Below, in pieces: positions 6,985 to 16,453 of a stretch of DNA of 62,424 bases. Numbering within the stretch: the stretch's first letter is position 1; every line of letters begins with the position of its first letter. This DNA comes from Mangrovicoccus algicola (GTDB lineage Bacteria; Pseudomonadota; Alphaproteobacteria; Rhodobacterales; Rhodobacteraceae): assembly GCF_014903745.1 (NCBI RefSeq), contig NZ_JACVXA010000027.1, forward strand, positions 1-62,424, read 5' to 3'. The position numbers and the translations under genes are program-made. A model generated the notes under the pieces. It did no database searches, was not told the DNA's origin, and saw only the letters and a list, made by a program, of their open reading frames with translations.

Positions 6985-8552
6985 GGCAGTCCTTCGAGAA
7001 AGGCGGAGATCACGGCCTGTGCTTGCGGTTCGTCGAGGAAGGGGACATGGCCGCGGCCGGGGACCTCGCCATAGATCATGTCCGGGCGGCGGCGCCGCAT
7101 TTCCCCGGCGGTCGCGGCCGATAGGATGTCCGAGTTCTGACCACGGATCAGCGCCAGCGGCAAGCCCCGCAGCCCGCCGAAAAGCAGCCACAGATCCTGG
7201 ATCGCATCGGTCGCCGACTGTTCCAGGATCGACCGGCGCAGCAGCGGATCATAGCGCAGGTCCAGCCCGTCGGGACTGTCGCAGAAGATCCGCCGCGCAT
7301 GGTCCTGCCAGCAGGCGGTCCCGACCCCCGGGAAGGCGGCGGCATTGCAGCGCGCGAAGGTCTCGGCCGCCGCCTCGTAGCTGTCCACGCCGGGGCGGCG
7401 TCCCAGGTAGCGGCCGATCGCGGCCAGCCCCTCGGGCTGGATCTCGGGGCCGATATCGTTGAGGCACACGCCGGTGACGCGGTTCCGGTGTCCGCCGGCC
7501 AGCGCCATGGCGATCAGCCCGCCGCGCGAGGTGCCCAGGATCGCCGCCCGCGCGATCCCCAGGTGATCCAGCAGGTCGATCGCGTCATGGCTTTCGCGGA
7601 TCAGGTTGTAATTGAGGTAATCGGGGTCCCAGTCGGATTGGCCGCGTCCGCGCGTGTCCAGCCGCAGCACCCGCACCCGGTCCGAGAAATCGCGCGCCAC
7701 CGGGTCGAAATCCGACAGGTTGCGCGTCAGCCCGGCCAGGCACAGCAGCACCGGCGCCTCCGCCGGGCCATCCGCGCGATAGGCCAGGCGGAGCCCGTCG
7801 CGATTGGTGAAATACTCCGTCCGCCCGAAGCGCGAGGGGCTGTCGCGCAGGTTGTGGCGCATGGTCCTTGCCAGGTCGGGGATGCGGCGCAGGTCGGGTT
7901 CGGTCATGTCCGGGCGCCCGGGCAGGCGGTCGCGCGGCAGGCCCGCGCGGTTGATCCAGACCGTGCGGAACCCGTAGCTGGCCGCCGCCGCCACGTCCCA
8001 GCCATTGGCCGAGACGAACAGCACCTCGGAGCGGGGCCGCCCGAACTGCGCGCCGACCAGGTCATAGGCGCGCGGATCGGGTTTGAACGCGCCGCTTTCG
8101 GGCGCGGCCAGCAGCGCGTCGAACCGGTTCCGCAGCCCGGCGGCGGCAAGCGTCTGATCCAGCATCTCGCGGGTGCCGTTGGACAGCACGGCCAGCTGGA
8201 GCCCGGAAGATTTGAGGGCCGCCAGGGTGGCCGGGACATCGGCGAAGGGCGGCAGGTCGCGATAGAGCGACAGCAGCCGGTCGCGCAGCCCCGAGCCGTC
8301 GGCCGGATCGAAACCGTGCCGTTCCAGCGCCCAGTCCAGCGCATCGCCGGTGATCTGCCAGAAATCGGCCTTCTGTCCGCCCAGGCTGCGCAGCCAGGCG
8401 TAATCCAGCTGCTTGCGCCGCCAGCTTTCCGCCAGCGCGGCAGAGACGGCGGCCAGGTGCCCGGAGCCGGGGTCCGCCGCAAGGCGGCGCGCGCCCTCGG
8501 CGACATCGAACAACGTCCCGTAGGCGTCGAAAACGACGGTTCCGATTGTCAT
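6981..8552 (-). CDS. Haloacid dehalogenase type II fused to an alpha/beta hydrolase
   Basis: One 523-residue frame with two complete enzyme domains. Residues 1 to about 228: HAD-superfamily type II haloacid dehalogenase with nucleophile D9 (FDAYGTLFD), S124-N125 (VLSNG), K157 (FKPDPRAY) and SANGWDV; it ends in the LPGRPD...IPDL stretch where stand-alone dehalogenases normally finish. Residues about 240-523: alpha/beta hydrolase with nucleophile S342 (GTSRGG), an oxyanion region (CLAGLTRNLSDF) and the terminal GRGHVPF histidine. No stop lies between them; internal ATGs near 7862 and 7907 could give a separate hydrolase. ATG at 8552 has a GGAGG site 5 bases upstream. Substrate unknown; the dehydratase downstream is coupled. 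Confidence 0.8.
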   Translation of the reverse strand: MTIGTVVFDAYGTLFDVAEGARRLAADPGSGHLAAVSAALAESWRRKQLDYAWLRSLGGQKADFWQITGDALDWALERHGFDPADGSGLRDRLLSLYRDLPPFADVPATLAALKSSGLQLAVLSNGTREMLDQTLAAAGLRNRFDALLAAPESGAFKPDPRAYDLVGAQFGRPRSEVLFVSANGWDVAAAASYGFRTVWINRAGLPRDRLPGRPDMTEPDLRRIPDLARTMRHNLRDSPSRFGRTEYFTNRDGLRLAYRADGPAEAPVLLCLAGLTRNLSDFDPVARDFSDRVRVLRLDTRGRGQSDWDPDYLNYNLIRESHDAIDLLDHLGIARAAILGTSRGGLIAMALAGGHRNRVTGVCLNDIGPEIQPEGLAAIGRYLGRRPGVDSYEAAAETFARCNAAAFPGVGTACWQDHARRIFCDSPDGLDLRYDPLLRRSILEQSATDAIQDLWLLFGGLRGLPLALIRGQNSDILSAATAGEMRRRRPDMIYGEVPGRGHVPFLDEPQAQAVISAFLEGLP

Positions 8553-8695
8553 GCCCACCTCCACGGCCGAAGCCTTGCACGTCTTTGCCGGGACAAGAAG
8601 CGCGGATTTCGTCGATTGTCCTTGCGCAGGGTCAAATGCGGCAACCTGTTGCGGGGCCGGGCGGAAACCGGGCATCCCGCGGCTGCGGGGGCAGG

Positions 8696-8712
8696 GGTTT
8701 CACTCTGCAACC
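8696..8712. repeat. GGTTGC-N5-GCAACC dyad, one mismatch
   Basis: GGTTTC-ACTCT-GCAACC, 11 of 12 arm positions. It overlaps the stop codon of the LysR gene, which ends at 8700. Confidence 0.6.
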
Positions 8713-9710
8713 ACGGGCGGCAGCGCGTCGATCTTGCGTCCGATCAGCCCGATCACGCGCTCGGCCGCCGCCGAGAGCGGCTGGTCGCGCAGCCGGATCA
8801 GCGAATAGGGCGCCACGGCCAGATCTTCGGCCACGGGCAGGATCTCGTAATTGCCGCCCGTGCCCCCCGTGCCGCCGTGAAACAGGGCCACGGCGCGGGC
8901 CACGGGGGCGATGGCATTGGTTTCGGCGATCAGCGCCAGCGTCAGCAGCAGGGAGGCCGTGCCCAGAATGCGCCCCGGCAGCGGCAGGCCGCGTTGCAGA
9001 AGCCAGGTTTCCACCGTGCGCCGCTGCAGGCCGCCGGGGGGCTGCATCACCCAGTCATAATCCAGGCAGTCCTCCAGGCGGGGCGCGGGCTGCCGGGACA
9101 GCGGGTGGCCGCGCCGCACGATCAGCGCCACCGGTTCGGGGCCGATCGGACGCATCTCCACGCGCCGCGCGTCGATCGCCTCATGCAGGCGGCCGAGGTA
9201 GAAATCCAGGCTCCGCGCCGCCAGCGCCTCGGCCAGCCGGTCCGACGTGTCCACCAGCACCGAGATGCGGATGCCGGGATAGGTGACGCGCAATTCGCGG
9301 ATCGCGGGCAGCACCAGTTCCAGCGCCGGGCCCGTCACGGCGCCGATGCGCACCTCGCCCGCCGCGCCCGCGCCCAGATCCTGCAATTCGGCGCGGGCAT
9401 CGTCCAGCTGTCCCAGCACCTGCCGCGCGCGCCCCGCCAGCCTTTCGCCGGCCTCGGTCAGGGTGATGCCGCGGGCATGGCGTTCGTAGAGCCGGGCGCC
9501 CGCCAGCCGCTCCAGTTCGGCCAGCAGGCGGGAGGCGGCGGGCTGGGTGATGGCCAGCTGCGCCGCCGCGGCCGAGATCTGCCCGGTCTCCTTCAAGGCC
9601 GCCAGCAGCCGCAGCTGGGAAAAGCGCAGCCCGCGCCGCACCAGGTCGTCGCGCCCGCCCGCGCGGTCTCCGTCGCTCATCACGATATACCCGTCATGGT
9701 ATGTTGCCAT
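8700..9710 (-). CDS. gbpR: LysR-type regulator, GbpR-like
   Basis: 336 residues. The N-terminal winged HTH is visible as LRLLAALKETGQISAAAAQLAITQPAASRLLAELE, with the usual RLYERHARGITLTEAGERL wing; the rest is the periplasmic-binding-like effector domain. It is divergent from chvE, the arrangement of GbpR (galactose-binding protein regulator) in Agrobacterium, so the name rests on context as well as family. It should sense a sugar and control the chvE-ggu-ara operon. The start at 9710 has AGGA six bases upstream; 9716 (no spacing) and 9680 are alternatives. The stop codon is embedded in a near-perfect copy of the 17-bp dyad repeat. Confidence 0.8.
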   Translation of the reverse strand: MATYHDGYIVMSDGDRAGGRDDLVRRGLRFSQLRLLAALKETGQISAAAAQLAITQPAASRLLAELERLAGARLYERHARGITLTEAGERLAGRARQVLGQLDDARAELQDLGAGAAGEVRIGAVTGPALELVLPAIRELRVTYPGIRISVLVDTSDRLAEALAARSLDFYLGRLHEAIDARRVEMRPIGPEPVALIVRRGHPLSRQPAPRLEDCLDYDWVMQPPGGLQRRTVETWLLQRGLPLPGRILGTASLLLTLALIAETNAIAPVARAVALFHGGTGGTGGNYEILPVAEDLAVAPYSLIRLRDQPLSAAAERVIGLIGRKIDALPPVVAE

Positions 9711-9758
9711 CCCCATTCCTGATTTGAATGCGATGGCAATGCAACCCTAGACAGAGGG

Positions 9759-9784
9759 GCCGGACCGGCCGCAGGCCGTCCGGC
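9759..9784 (+). promoter_or_regulatory. Hairpin in the lysR-chvE divergent control region
   Basis: An 11-bp stem (9759-9770 with 9774-9784, one bulged C, loop gca) lies in the 142-bp region between the LysR gene and chvE, about 70 bases upstream of the chvE ATG. It could be a leader hairpin or part of the LysR operator; no promoter hexamers are obvious. Confidence 0.35.
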
Positions 9785-9852
9785 GGGACAAAGGGACGTC
9801 CGCGCGATCCGGGGGAGGAACGAAGGAGCGCGCGGAACACAGGGAGAGAGAC

Positions 9853-10920
9853 ATGAAAACGATTACCCGTGCGCTGGCCACCAGCGCGCTTGCCGCGCTT
9901 GTCGCGGGCACCGCTGCCGCCGATGACAAGGGCTATGTGGGCATTGCCATGCCGACGAAATCCTCCGCCCGCTGGATCTCGGACGGGCAGAGCATGGTCG
10001 AGCAGTTCGAGGCGGCGGGCTATACGACCGACCTGCAATATGCCGAGGACGACATCCCCAACCAGCTGGCGCAGATCGAGAACATGATCACCAAGGGCGT
10101 CGACGTGCTGGTGATCGCGGCGATCGACGGCACCACGCTGTCGAACGCTTTGGCCAATGCCGCCGCCTCGGATATCCAGGTCGTCGCCTATGACCGGCTG
10201 ATCCGCGATTCCGGCGATGTCGACTATTACGCGACCTTCGACAATTTCCAGGTCGGCGTGCAGCAGGCCACGACCCTGGTCGAGGGGCTGAAGGAACGCT
10301 TCCCCGACACCAAGCCATGGAATGTGGAACTCTTCGGCGGCTCGCCCGACGACAACAACGCCTATTTCTTCTATGACGGCGCCATGTCGGTGATCCAGCC
10401 GCTGATCGATGCGGGCGACATCGCCATCCCCTCGGGCCAGAGCGGCATGGACACGGTCGGCACGCTGCGCTGGGACGGCTCGCTGGCCCAGGCGCGGATG
10501 GATAACCTTCTGTCGGCCAGCTATACCGACGAGCGGGTCCATGGCGTGCTGTCGCCCTATGACGGGCTGTCCATCGGCATCATCTCCTCGCTGTCGGGCG
10601 TGGGCTACGGCTCGGGCGACGACATGCCCATGCCGATCGTCACCGGCCAGGATGCCGAGATCCCGTCGATCAAGGCGATCCTGCGCGGCGACCAGTATTC
10701 CACCATCTTCAAGGACACGCGCGAACTGGCGCGGGTGACGGTGGGCATGGTCGATGCGCTGCTGGAAGGCACCGAACCCGAGATCAACGATACCGAGACC
10801 TATGACAACGGCGTCAAGACCGTGCCGTCCTACCTGCTGTCTCCGGTCGCCGTGACCGAAGCCAACTGGGAAGAGGTGATCCTCGGCTCGGGTTACTACA
10901 CCGAAGATCAGGTGAAGTGA
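9853..10920 (+). CDS. chvE: Sugar-binding periplasmic protein ChvE
   Basis: 355 residues with a signal peptide ([19 protein letters not shown], cleavage near TAAADD). Mature protein is a periplasmic type I sugar-binding protein: [16 protein letters not shown] at the first sugar-contact loop, [20 protein letters not shown], and [11 protein letters not shown] near the C-terminus. ChvE proteins bind arabinose, galactose, glucose and related monosaccharides and feed the GguAB transporter; in Agrobacterium ChvE also signals through VirA, but no virulence gene is near here. A strong gggagagag site precedes the ATG. First gene of the operon running to galM. Confidence 0.93.
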   Translation: MKTITRALATSALAALVAGTAAADDKGYVGIAMPTKSSARWISDGQSMVEQFEAAGYTTDLQYAEDDIPNQLAQIENMITKGVDVLVIAAIDGTTLSNALANAAASDIQVVAYDRLIRDSGDVDYYATFDNFQVGVQQATTLVEGLKERFPDTKPWNVELFGGSPDDNNAYFFYDGAMSVIQPLIDAGDIAIPSGQSGMDTVGTLRWDGSLAQARMDNLLSASYTDERVHGVLSPYDGLSIGIISSLSGVGYGSGDDMPMPIVTGQDAEIPSIKAILRGDQYSTIFKDTRELARVTVGMVDALLEGTEPEINDTETYDNGVKTVPSYLLSPVAVTEANWEEVILGSGYYTEDQVK

Positions 10921-10928
10921 TCCGCCCG

Positions 10929-10958
10929 CCGGTTCCCGCCCGGGGCGGCGGGGACCGG
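10929..10958 (+). promoter_or_regulatory. Intercistronic hairpin chvE-gguA
   Basis: A GC-rich imperfect stem (10929-10940 with 10945-10958) just after the chvE stop, without a U-run. Hairpins here commonly stabilise the binding-protein mRNA 3' end so that it is made in excess over the membrane components; that role is inferred. Confidence 0.45.
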
Positions 10959-10978
10959 TCCGCGGATGGGGGGCAGTC

Positions 10979-12517
10979 ATGACGAACATTCTGGAGATGC
11001 GCGGGATCACCAAGGAATTCCCGGGCGTCAAGGCCCTGGACCGGGTGGATATCGCAGTGGCCGAGGGCGAGATCCACGCGCTGTGCGGCGAGAACGGGGC
11101 AGGCAAATCGACATTGATGAAGGTGCTGTCGGGCGTCTATCCGCACGGATCCTATACCGGCGACATCGTCTATGACGGGCAGGTCCAGCAATTCGGCTCG
11201 ATCCGCGACAGCGAGGCGGCGGGGATCATCATCATCCACCAGGAACTGGCGCTGATCCCGCTCCTGTCGATCGCCGAGAACATCTTTCTCGGCAACGAGC
11301 GGGCCGCGAAGGGCATCATCGACTGGCACGACACCAACGCGCAGGCGCGGGGCCTGCTGGCGCGGGTGGGGCTGGGGCGCGAGGCGCCCGAGACGCCGGT
11401 CGATCAGCTGGGCCTGGGCAAGCAGCAGCTGGTGGAGATCGCCAAGGCGCTGTCCAAGGATGTGCGCCTTTTGATCCTGGACGAGCCGACATCGTCGCTG
11501 AACGAGCAGGACAGCGAGAAGCTGCTGGAGCTGCTGCTGGAATTCAAGGCGCGCGGCATCACCTCGATCCTGATCAGCCACAAGCTGGGCGAGGTCTCGA
11601 AAGTGGCCGACACGATCACCGTGCTGCGCGACGGGGCGGCGGTGGCGCGGATCGACTGCCGCGACGGGGTCAGCGAGGACCGCATCATCCGCGACATGGT
11701 CGGCCGCGCGCTGGATGACCGCTATCCGCCCAAGATCGACCACGCGACCCCCGAGATCGCGATGAAGGTCGAGAACTGGACCGTGCACCACCCGGTCCAT
11801 GCCGCGCGCAGGGTGGTCGACAATGTCAGCTTCCATGTCCGCAGGGGCGAGGTGCTGGGCATTGCCGGGTTGATGGGGGCCGGGCGCACGGAACTGGCGA
11901 TGAGCCTGTTCGGCCGCAGCTATGGCCAGGATATCAGCGGCAATGTGGAGATCGGCGGCAGGCGGGTTCAGATGAAAACCGTCCGGCAAGCCATTGATAT
12001 CGGGCTTGCCTATGCCACGGAGGACCGCAAGGGCTATGGCCTGGTCCTCGATGACACGATCCGCCGGAACGTGCCGCTGGCCCGGCTGGAGAAGATCGCC
12101 GACGGCATGGTTGTGGACAGCAACCGCGAAGCCGAGGTCGCCGAGATGTATCGCGGAAGGCTGAACATCAAGTCTTCCTCGATCGAGCAGGAGACGGTGA
12201 ACCTCTCGGGCGGCAACCAGCAGAAGGTCGTGCTGTCGAAATGGCTGTTCGCCGATCCCGACGTGCTGATCCTGGACGAACCCACCCGCGGCATCGACGT
12301 GGGGGCGAAATATGAAATCTACTGCGTGATCCGCGACCTGGCGGCGGCAGGCAAGGCGGTGATCGTCATTTCCTCGGAACTGCCCGAACTTCTGGGCATC
12401 ACCGACCGGCTTTATGTCATGAACGAGGGCCGCTTCGTCGGCGAGATGCCCACCAGCGAGGCCAGCCAGGAACGGATCATGGCCACCATCATCAAATCGG
12501 CGGGGGAGCGCAGATGA
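10979..12517 (+). CDS. gguA: Multiple monosaccharide ABC transporter ATPase GguA
   Basis: 512 residues, two fused ABC domains as in MglA/AraG/XylG. Domain 1 has Walker [10 protein letters not shown] (37-45) and Walker [11 protein letters not shown]; its signature region is divergent ([15 protein letters not shown]). Domain 2 has a degenerate Walker A (GLMGAGRTE), a canonical LSGGNQQKV signature and [14 protein letters not shown]. Such ATPases power uptake through a permease dimer. It follows chvE and overlaps gguB by 4 bases (ATGA). Confidence 0.95.
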   Translation: MTNILEMRGITKEFPGVKALDRVDIAVAEGEIHALCGENGAGKSTLMKVLSGVYPHGSYTGDIVYDGQVQQFGSIRDSEAAGIIIIHQELALIPLLSIAENIFLGNERAAKGIIDWHDTNAQARGLLARVGLGREAPETPVDQLGLGKQQLVEIAKALSKDVRLLILDEPTSSLNEQDSEKLLELLLEFKARGITSILISHKLGEVSKVADTITVLRDGAAVARIDCRDGVSEDRIIRDMVGRALDDRYPPKIDHATPEIAMKVENWTVHHPVHAARRVVDNVSFHVRRGEVLGIAGLMGAGRTELAMSLFGRSYGQDISGNVEIGGRRVQMKTVRQAIDIGLAYATEDRKGYGLVLDDTIRRNVPLARLEKIADGMVVDSNREAEVAEMYRGRLNIKSSSIEQETVNLSGGNQQKVVLSKWLFADPDVLILDEPTRGIDVGAKYEIYCVIRDLAAAGKAVIVISSELPELLGITDRLYVMNEGRFVGEMPTSEASQERIMATIIKSAGERR

Positions 12518-13719
12518 CCGATACGACTTCCGGCACCGGACCGGGCAAGGCCGCGGGCGGCGCGGGGGCCCTGGATTTCCTGCGCAAGCATGTGCGCGAA
12601 TACGGCATCCTGATCGCCCTGGTGGTGATCATGGCCTTCTTCCAGATCGCCACCGGCGGCATCCTTCTAAAACCGGTCAACCTGACCAACCTGATCCTGC
12701 AGAACAGCTATATCGTCATCATGGCGATCGGCATGCTTCTGGTGATCGTCGCGGGGCATATCGACCTGTCGGTGGGCTCGGTCATGGGCTTCGTCGGCGC
12801 GGTCGCGGCGGTGATGATCGTCAACTGGGGCATTCCCTGGCCGATTGCCGGGATCCTCTGCCTCGGCGTCGGCGCGGTGATCGGCATGGCCCAGGGGTTC
12901 TGGGTCGCCTATTTCCGCATTCCCTCCTTCATCGTGACGCTGGCGGGGATGCTGGTCTTCAAGGGGCTGACGCTGGCCCTGCTGGCGGGGCAGTCGGTCG
13001 GGCCGTTCCCGCCGGCCTTCCGGCTGATCGCCAGCGGCTTCATCGCCGATCCCTTCGGCCTGGACGGGTTCAACCTGCTGTCGCTCCTGATCGGGGTGGC
13101 CGTGGCCGCGGGGCTGCTGGCGCTGGCGGTGCGGGCCCGGCGCCAGCACGAGGCGGCGGGGGTGGAGGACGAGCCCTTCGCGCTGTTTGCCGCCAAGAAC
13201 GGGCTGATTTTCGCGGCGCTGGTCTGGATGTCCTTCCTGATGGCCGATTTCCGCGGGCTGCCCAATGTCTTCATCGTCATGGCGCTGTTGATCGCGGTCT
13301 ATTCCTTCCTGACCTCGAAGACGACGATCGGGCGGCGCATCTATGCCGTCGGCGGCAACGAGAAGGCGGCGATGCTCTCGGGGATCAACGCGCCGCGCCT
13401 GACCTTCCTGACCTTCGCCAATATGGGACTGCTGGCGGGGCTGGCAGGCATCGTCTTCGCCGCGCGGCTGAACACCGCCACGCCCAAGGCCGGGCTCGGA
13501 TTCGAGCTGGACGTGATCGCGGCGGTATTCATCGGCGGGGCCTCGATGTCCGGCGGGGTGGGCACCGTGATCGGCGCGGTGGTTGGCGCCTTCATCATGG
13601 GCGTGATGAATAACGGCATGTCGATCCTCGGTATCGGCATCGACTGGCAGCAATGCATCAAGGGGCTGGTTCTGCTGGCCGCCGTCATCTTCGACGTGAT
13701 GAACAAGAAGCGGGGCTAG
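12514..13719 (+). CDS. gguB: Multiple monosaccharide ABC transporter permease GguB
   Basis: 401 residues, RbsC/XylH-type inner-membrane permease with about ten hydrophobic segments (for example [20 protein letters not shown] and [20 protein letters not shown]). The [16 protein letters not shown] and [11 protein letters not shown] segments are the family hallmarks. XylH-type members carry a longer central loop, here [20 protein letters not shown], consistent with the GguB/XylH subgroup. Forms the membrane channel for sugars delivered by ChvE, energised by GguA. Start overlaps gguA. Confidence 0.94.
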   Translation: MTDTTSGTGPGKAAGGAGALDFLRKHVREYGILIALVVIMAFFQIATGGILLKPVNLTNLILQNSYIVIMAIGMLLVIVAGHIDLSVGSVMGFVGAVAAVMIVNWGIPWPIAGILCLGVGAVIGMAQGFWVAYFRIPSFIVTLAGMLVFKGLTLALLAGQSVGPFPPAFRLIASGFIADPFGLDGFNLLSLLIGVAVAAGLLALAVRARRQHEAAGVEDEPFALFAAKNGLIFAALVWMSFLMADFRGLPNVFIVMALLIAVYSFLTSKTTIGRRIYAVGGNEKAAMLSGINAPRLTFLTFANMGLLAGLAGIVFAARLNTATPKAGLGFELDVIAAVFIGGASMSGGVGTVIGAVVGAFIMGVMNNGMSILGIGIDWQQCIKGLVLLAAVIFDVMNKKRG

Positions 13720-13722
13720 GCG

Positions 13723-14703
13723 ATGCTGCTGTCGCAATATGACAAGAGCGGCCGCGCCCAGGTCGTCGTGCGCGACGGCACGGAGGCCTTCGAACTGGCC
13801 ACCGGGGCGAGCCTGCACCAGCTGGCGCTGGACTGCATCGCCCGCGGCGACAGTCTCAGGGACCGCGTCGCGGCCATCGGGCTGGGCCGGGCGGTCGATC
13901 TGGCGCAGCTTTACGAGGACAGGCGGCTGCTGCCGCCCGTCACCCATCCCGATCCGGCGCATCTGCATCTCAGCGGCACCGGGCTGACCCATCTGGGGTC
14001 GGCGGCCACCCGGGATGCGATGCATGCCGCGGCCGAGGCTGAGACCGACAGCATGCGCATGTTCCGCATGGGCCTGGATGGCGGCAAGCCCGCCGATGGC
14101 GCGCCGGGGGTGCAGCCCGAATGGTTCTACAAGGGAAACGGCGCCGCGCTGGTGGCCCCCGGGGCCGCGCTGGTCTCGCCCGGTTTCGCCGGGGATGGCG
14201 GCGAGGAACCCGAGATCGCGGGGGTCTATGTCATCGGTCCCGACGGCACGCCGCACCGGATCGGCTTTGCCCTGGCCAATGAATTCTCCGACCACGTGAC
14301 GGAGCGGGCCAATTACCTGTGGCTGGCCCATTCGAAGCTGCGCCCCGCGGCGATCGGGCCGGAACTGCTGATCGGCGCGCTGCCCGCCAGCGTGGAGGGC
14401 CTGTCGCGCATCCGCCGCGGCGGCGAGATCGTGTTCGAGAAACCGTTCCTCTCGGGCGAGGCGAACATGTCCCACAGCCTGGCGAACCTGGAACACCACC
14501 ATTTCAAATACGGCCTCTTCCGCCAGCCCGGGGACGTGCATGTCCACATGTTCGGAACCGCCACGCTCAGCTTCGGCGCGGGGGTGGCAACGGAGGATGG
14601 CGATCTGTTCGAAATCGAGGCCGCGCCCTTCGGGCTGCCGCTGAGAAACCCGCTGAAACAGGCCGCGCCCCGCGAGGGGCGCGCAGAAGTCAGGACCTTG
14701 TGA
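13723..14703 (+). CDS. gguC: GguC / AraD1-family 2-keto-3-deoxy-L-arabinonate dehydratase
   Basis: 326 residues, fumarylacetoacetate-hydrolase superfamily. Metal-site region visible as YVIGPDGTPHRIGFALANEFSDH followed by KLRPAAIGPELLIG; LHLSGTGLTHLGS lies near the N-terminus. GguC/AraD1 proteins dehydrate L-2-keto-3-deoxyarabinonate to 2-ketoglutarate semialdehyde in the non-phosphorylating arabinose route. The gene starts 3 bases after gguB and is followed 7 bases later by the acid dehydratase, so transport and catabolic genes are one unit. The function is assigned from family plus pathway context. Confidence 0.85.
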   Translation: MLLSQYDKSGRAQVVVRDGTEAFELATGASLHQLALDCIARGDSLRDRVAAIGLGRAVDLAQLYEDRRLLPPVTHPDPAHLHLSGTGLTHLGSAATRDAMHAAAEAETDSMRMFRMGLDGGKPADGAPGVQPEWFYKGNGAALVAPGAALVSPGFAGDGGEEPEIAGVYVIGPDGTPHRIGFALANEFSDHVTERANYLWLAHSKLRPAAIGPELLIGALPASVEGLSRIRRGGEIVFEKPFLSGEANMSHSLANLEHHHFKYGLFRQPGDVHVHMFGTATLSFGAGVATEDGDLFEIEAAPFGLPLRNPLKQAAPREGRAEVRTL

Positions 14704-14710
14704 GGCAGAG

Positions 14711-16453
14711 ATGACATTCGAGAAAGCCACCTGGCCCCGCCGCCTGCGCAGCCAGGAATGGTATGGCGGCACATCACGCGACAACATCTATCACCGCGGC
14801 TGGCTGAAGAACCAGGGCTATCCCCATGACCTGTTCGACGGCCGCCCGGTGATCGGCATCCTCAACACCTGGTCGGACCTGACCCCCTGCAACGGCCATC
14901 TGCGCGAACTGGCCGAGAAGGTGAAGGCCGGCGTCTGGGAGGCGGGCGGATTTCCCGTGGAGGTCCCGGTCTTCTCCGCCTCGGAAAACACCTTCCGGCC
15001 GACGGCGATGATGTATCGCAACCTTGCCGCCATGGCGGTGGAGGAGGTGATGCGCGCCCAGCCGATCGACGGCGCGGTGCTGCTGGTGGGCTGCGACAAG
15101 ACCACGCCGAGCCTCCTGATGGGCGCGGCCTCGACCGACCTGCCAAGCATCGTCGTCACCGGCGGGCCGATGCTGAACGGCTGGTTCCGCGGCGAGCGCG
15201 TCGGATCGGGCACCGCGCTGTGGCAGATGTCCGAGGATATCAAGGCCGGCAAGATGAGCCAGCAGGATTTCCTGGAGGCCGAACAGGCGATGAGCCGGTC
15301 CTCGGGCACCTGCAACACGATGGGCACGGCCTCCACCATGGCCTCCATGGCCGAGGCGCTCGGCATGGCGCTGTCGGGCAATGCCGCCATCCCGGCGGTG
15401 GATGCGCGCCGCCGCGTCATGGCGCAGATGACCGGCCGGCGCATCGTGCAGATGGTCAAGGACGACCTGAAACCCTCCGACATCATGACGAAACAGGCCT
15501 TCGAGAACGCCATCCGCTGCAACGGCGCGATCGGCGGCTCGACCAATGCCGTCATCCACCTGCTGGCCATGGCCGGGCGCTGCGGCGTCGATCTGAGCCT
15601 GGACGACTGGGACCGGCTGGGCCGCGACGTGCCGACCGTGGTCAACCTCATGCCCTCGGGCAAGTACCTGATGGAAGAGTTCTTCTATGCGGGCGGCCTG
15701 CCCGTGGTGCTGAAACGGCTGGGCGAGGCGGGGATGCTCCACAAGGAGGCGCTGACCGTCTCGGGCGACACGATCTGGGACGAGGTCCGCGACGCCGTCA
15801 ACTGGAACGAGGACGTGATCCTGCCGGTGGAGAAGGCGCTGACCGCCTCGGGCGGCATCGCGGTGCTGAAGGGAAATCTCGCGCCGAAGGGGGCGGTTCT
15901 GAAACCCTCGGCCGCCAGTCCGCAGCTGATGCAGCATCGCGGCCGTGCGGTGGTCTTCGAGGATATCGACGACTACAAGGCCCGCATCAATGACGATGCG
16001 CTGGATATCGACGAGACCTGCGTCATGGTGCTGAAGAATTGCGGCCCCCGCGGCTATCCCGGCATGTCCGAGGTGGGCAATATGGGCCTGCCGCCGAAGG
16101 TGCTGAAGAAGGGCATCACCGACATGGTCCGCATTTCCGATGCGCGCATGTCCGGCACCGCCTATGGCACGGTGATCCTGCATACCTCGCCCGAGGCGGC
16201 GGTGGGCGGGCCGCTGGCCGTGGTGCGTTCGGGGGACATGATCGAGATCGACGTGGCGGCACGGCGTCTGCATCTGGATATCCCCGAGGCCGAGCTTGCC
16301 GCGCGCCTGGCCGCGTGGCAGCCTCTGCCCGACCAGCCCTCGGGCGGCTATGACTGGCTGTTCCGCACCCATGTCGAGGGGGCCGATACCGGCGCCGATC
16401 TCGATTTCCTGAAAGGATGCCGCGGCAGGGAGGTGCCCCGTGACAGCCACTGA
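14711..16453 (+). CDS. araC: L-arabinonate (sugar acid) dehydratase, IlvD/Edd family
   Basis: 580 residues, dihydroxyacid/sugar-acid dehydratase with an Fe-S cluster. Cysteine-bearing motifs: NTWSDLTPCNGHLRELAE, LLVGCDKTTPSLLMGAAS and SRSSGTCNTMGTASTM; the C-terminal domain has CGPRGYPGMSEVGNMG and the RISDARMSGTAYGT substrate region. Short form without extra domains, as for arabinonate/xylonate dehydratases. Converts L-arabinonate to L-2-keto-3-deoxyarabinonate, feeding GguC. Related enzymes accept D-fuconate and D-galactonate, so exact substrate is inferred. The symbol follows the Azospirillum pathway, not the E. coli regulator. Overlaps the next gene by 14 bases. Confidence 0.88.
   Translation: MTFEKATWPRRLRSQEWYGGTSRDNIYHRGWLKNQGYPHDLFDGRPVIGILNTWSDLTPCNGHLRELAEKVKAGVWEAGGFPVEVPVFSASENTFRPTAMMYRNLAAMAVEEVMRAQPIDGAVLLVGCDKTTPSLLMGAASTDLPSIVVTGGPMLNGWFRGERVGSGTALWQMSEDIKAGKMSQQDFLEAEQAMSRSSGTCNTMGTASTMASMAEALGMALSGNAAIPAVDARRRVMAQMTGRRIVQMVKDDLKPSDIMTKQAFENAIRCNGAIGGSTNAVIHLLAMAGRCGVDLSLDDWDRLGRDVPTVVNLMPSGKYLMEEFFYAGGLPVVLKRLGEAGMLHKEALTVSGDTIWDEVRDAVNWNEDVILPVEKALTASGGIAVLKGNLAPKGAVLKPSAASPQLMQHRGRAVVFEDIDDYKARINDDALDIDETCVMVLKNCGPRGYPGMSEVGNMGLPPKVLKKGITDMVRISDARMSGTAYGTVILHTSPEAAVGGPLAVVRSGDMIEIDVAARRLHLDIPEAELAARLAAWQPLPDQPSGGYDWLFRTHVEGADTGADLDFLKGCRGREVPRDSH

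Noticed and set aside
8641-8656. gcaacctgttgc palindrome upstream of the dehalogenase fusion
   Set aside because: Arms are in the opposite order with a different spacing, so it is not a member of the GGTTGC-N5-GCAACC family.
7299-9722. 807-codon plus-strand open frame opposite the dehalogenase fusion and the LysR gene
   Set aside because: Gln/Arg/His-rich shadow of two well-supported minus-strand genes.
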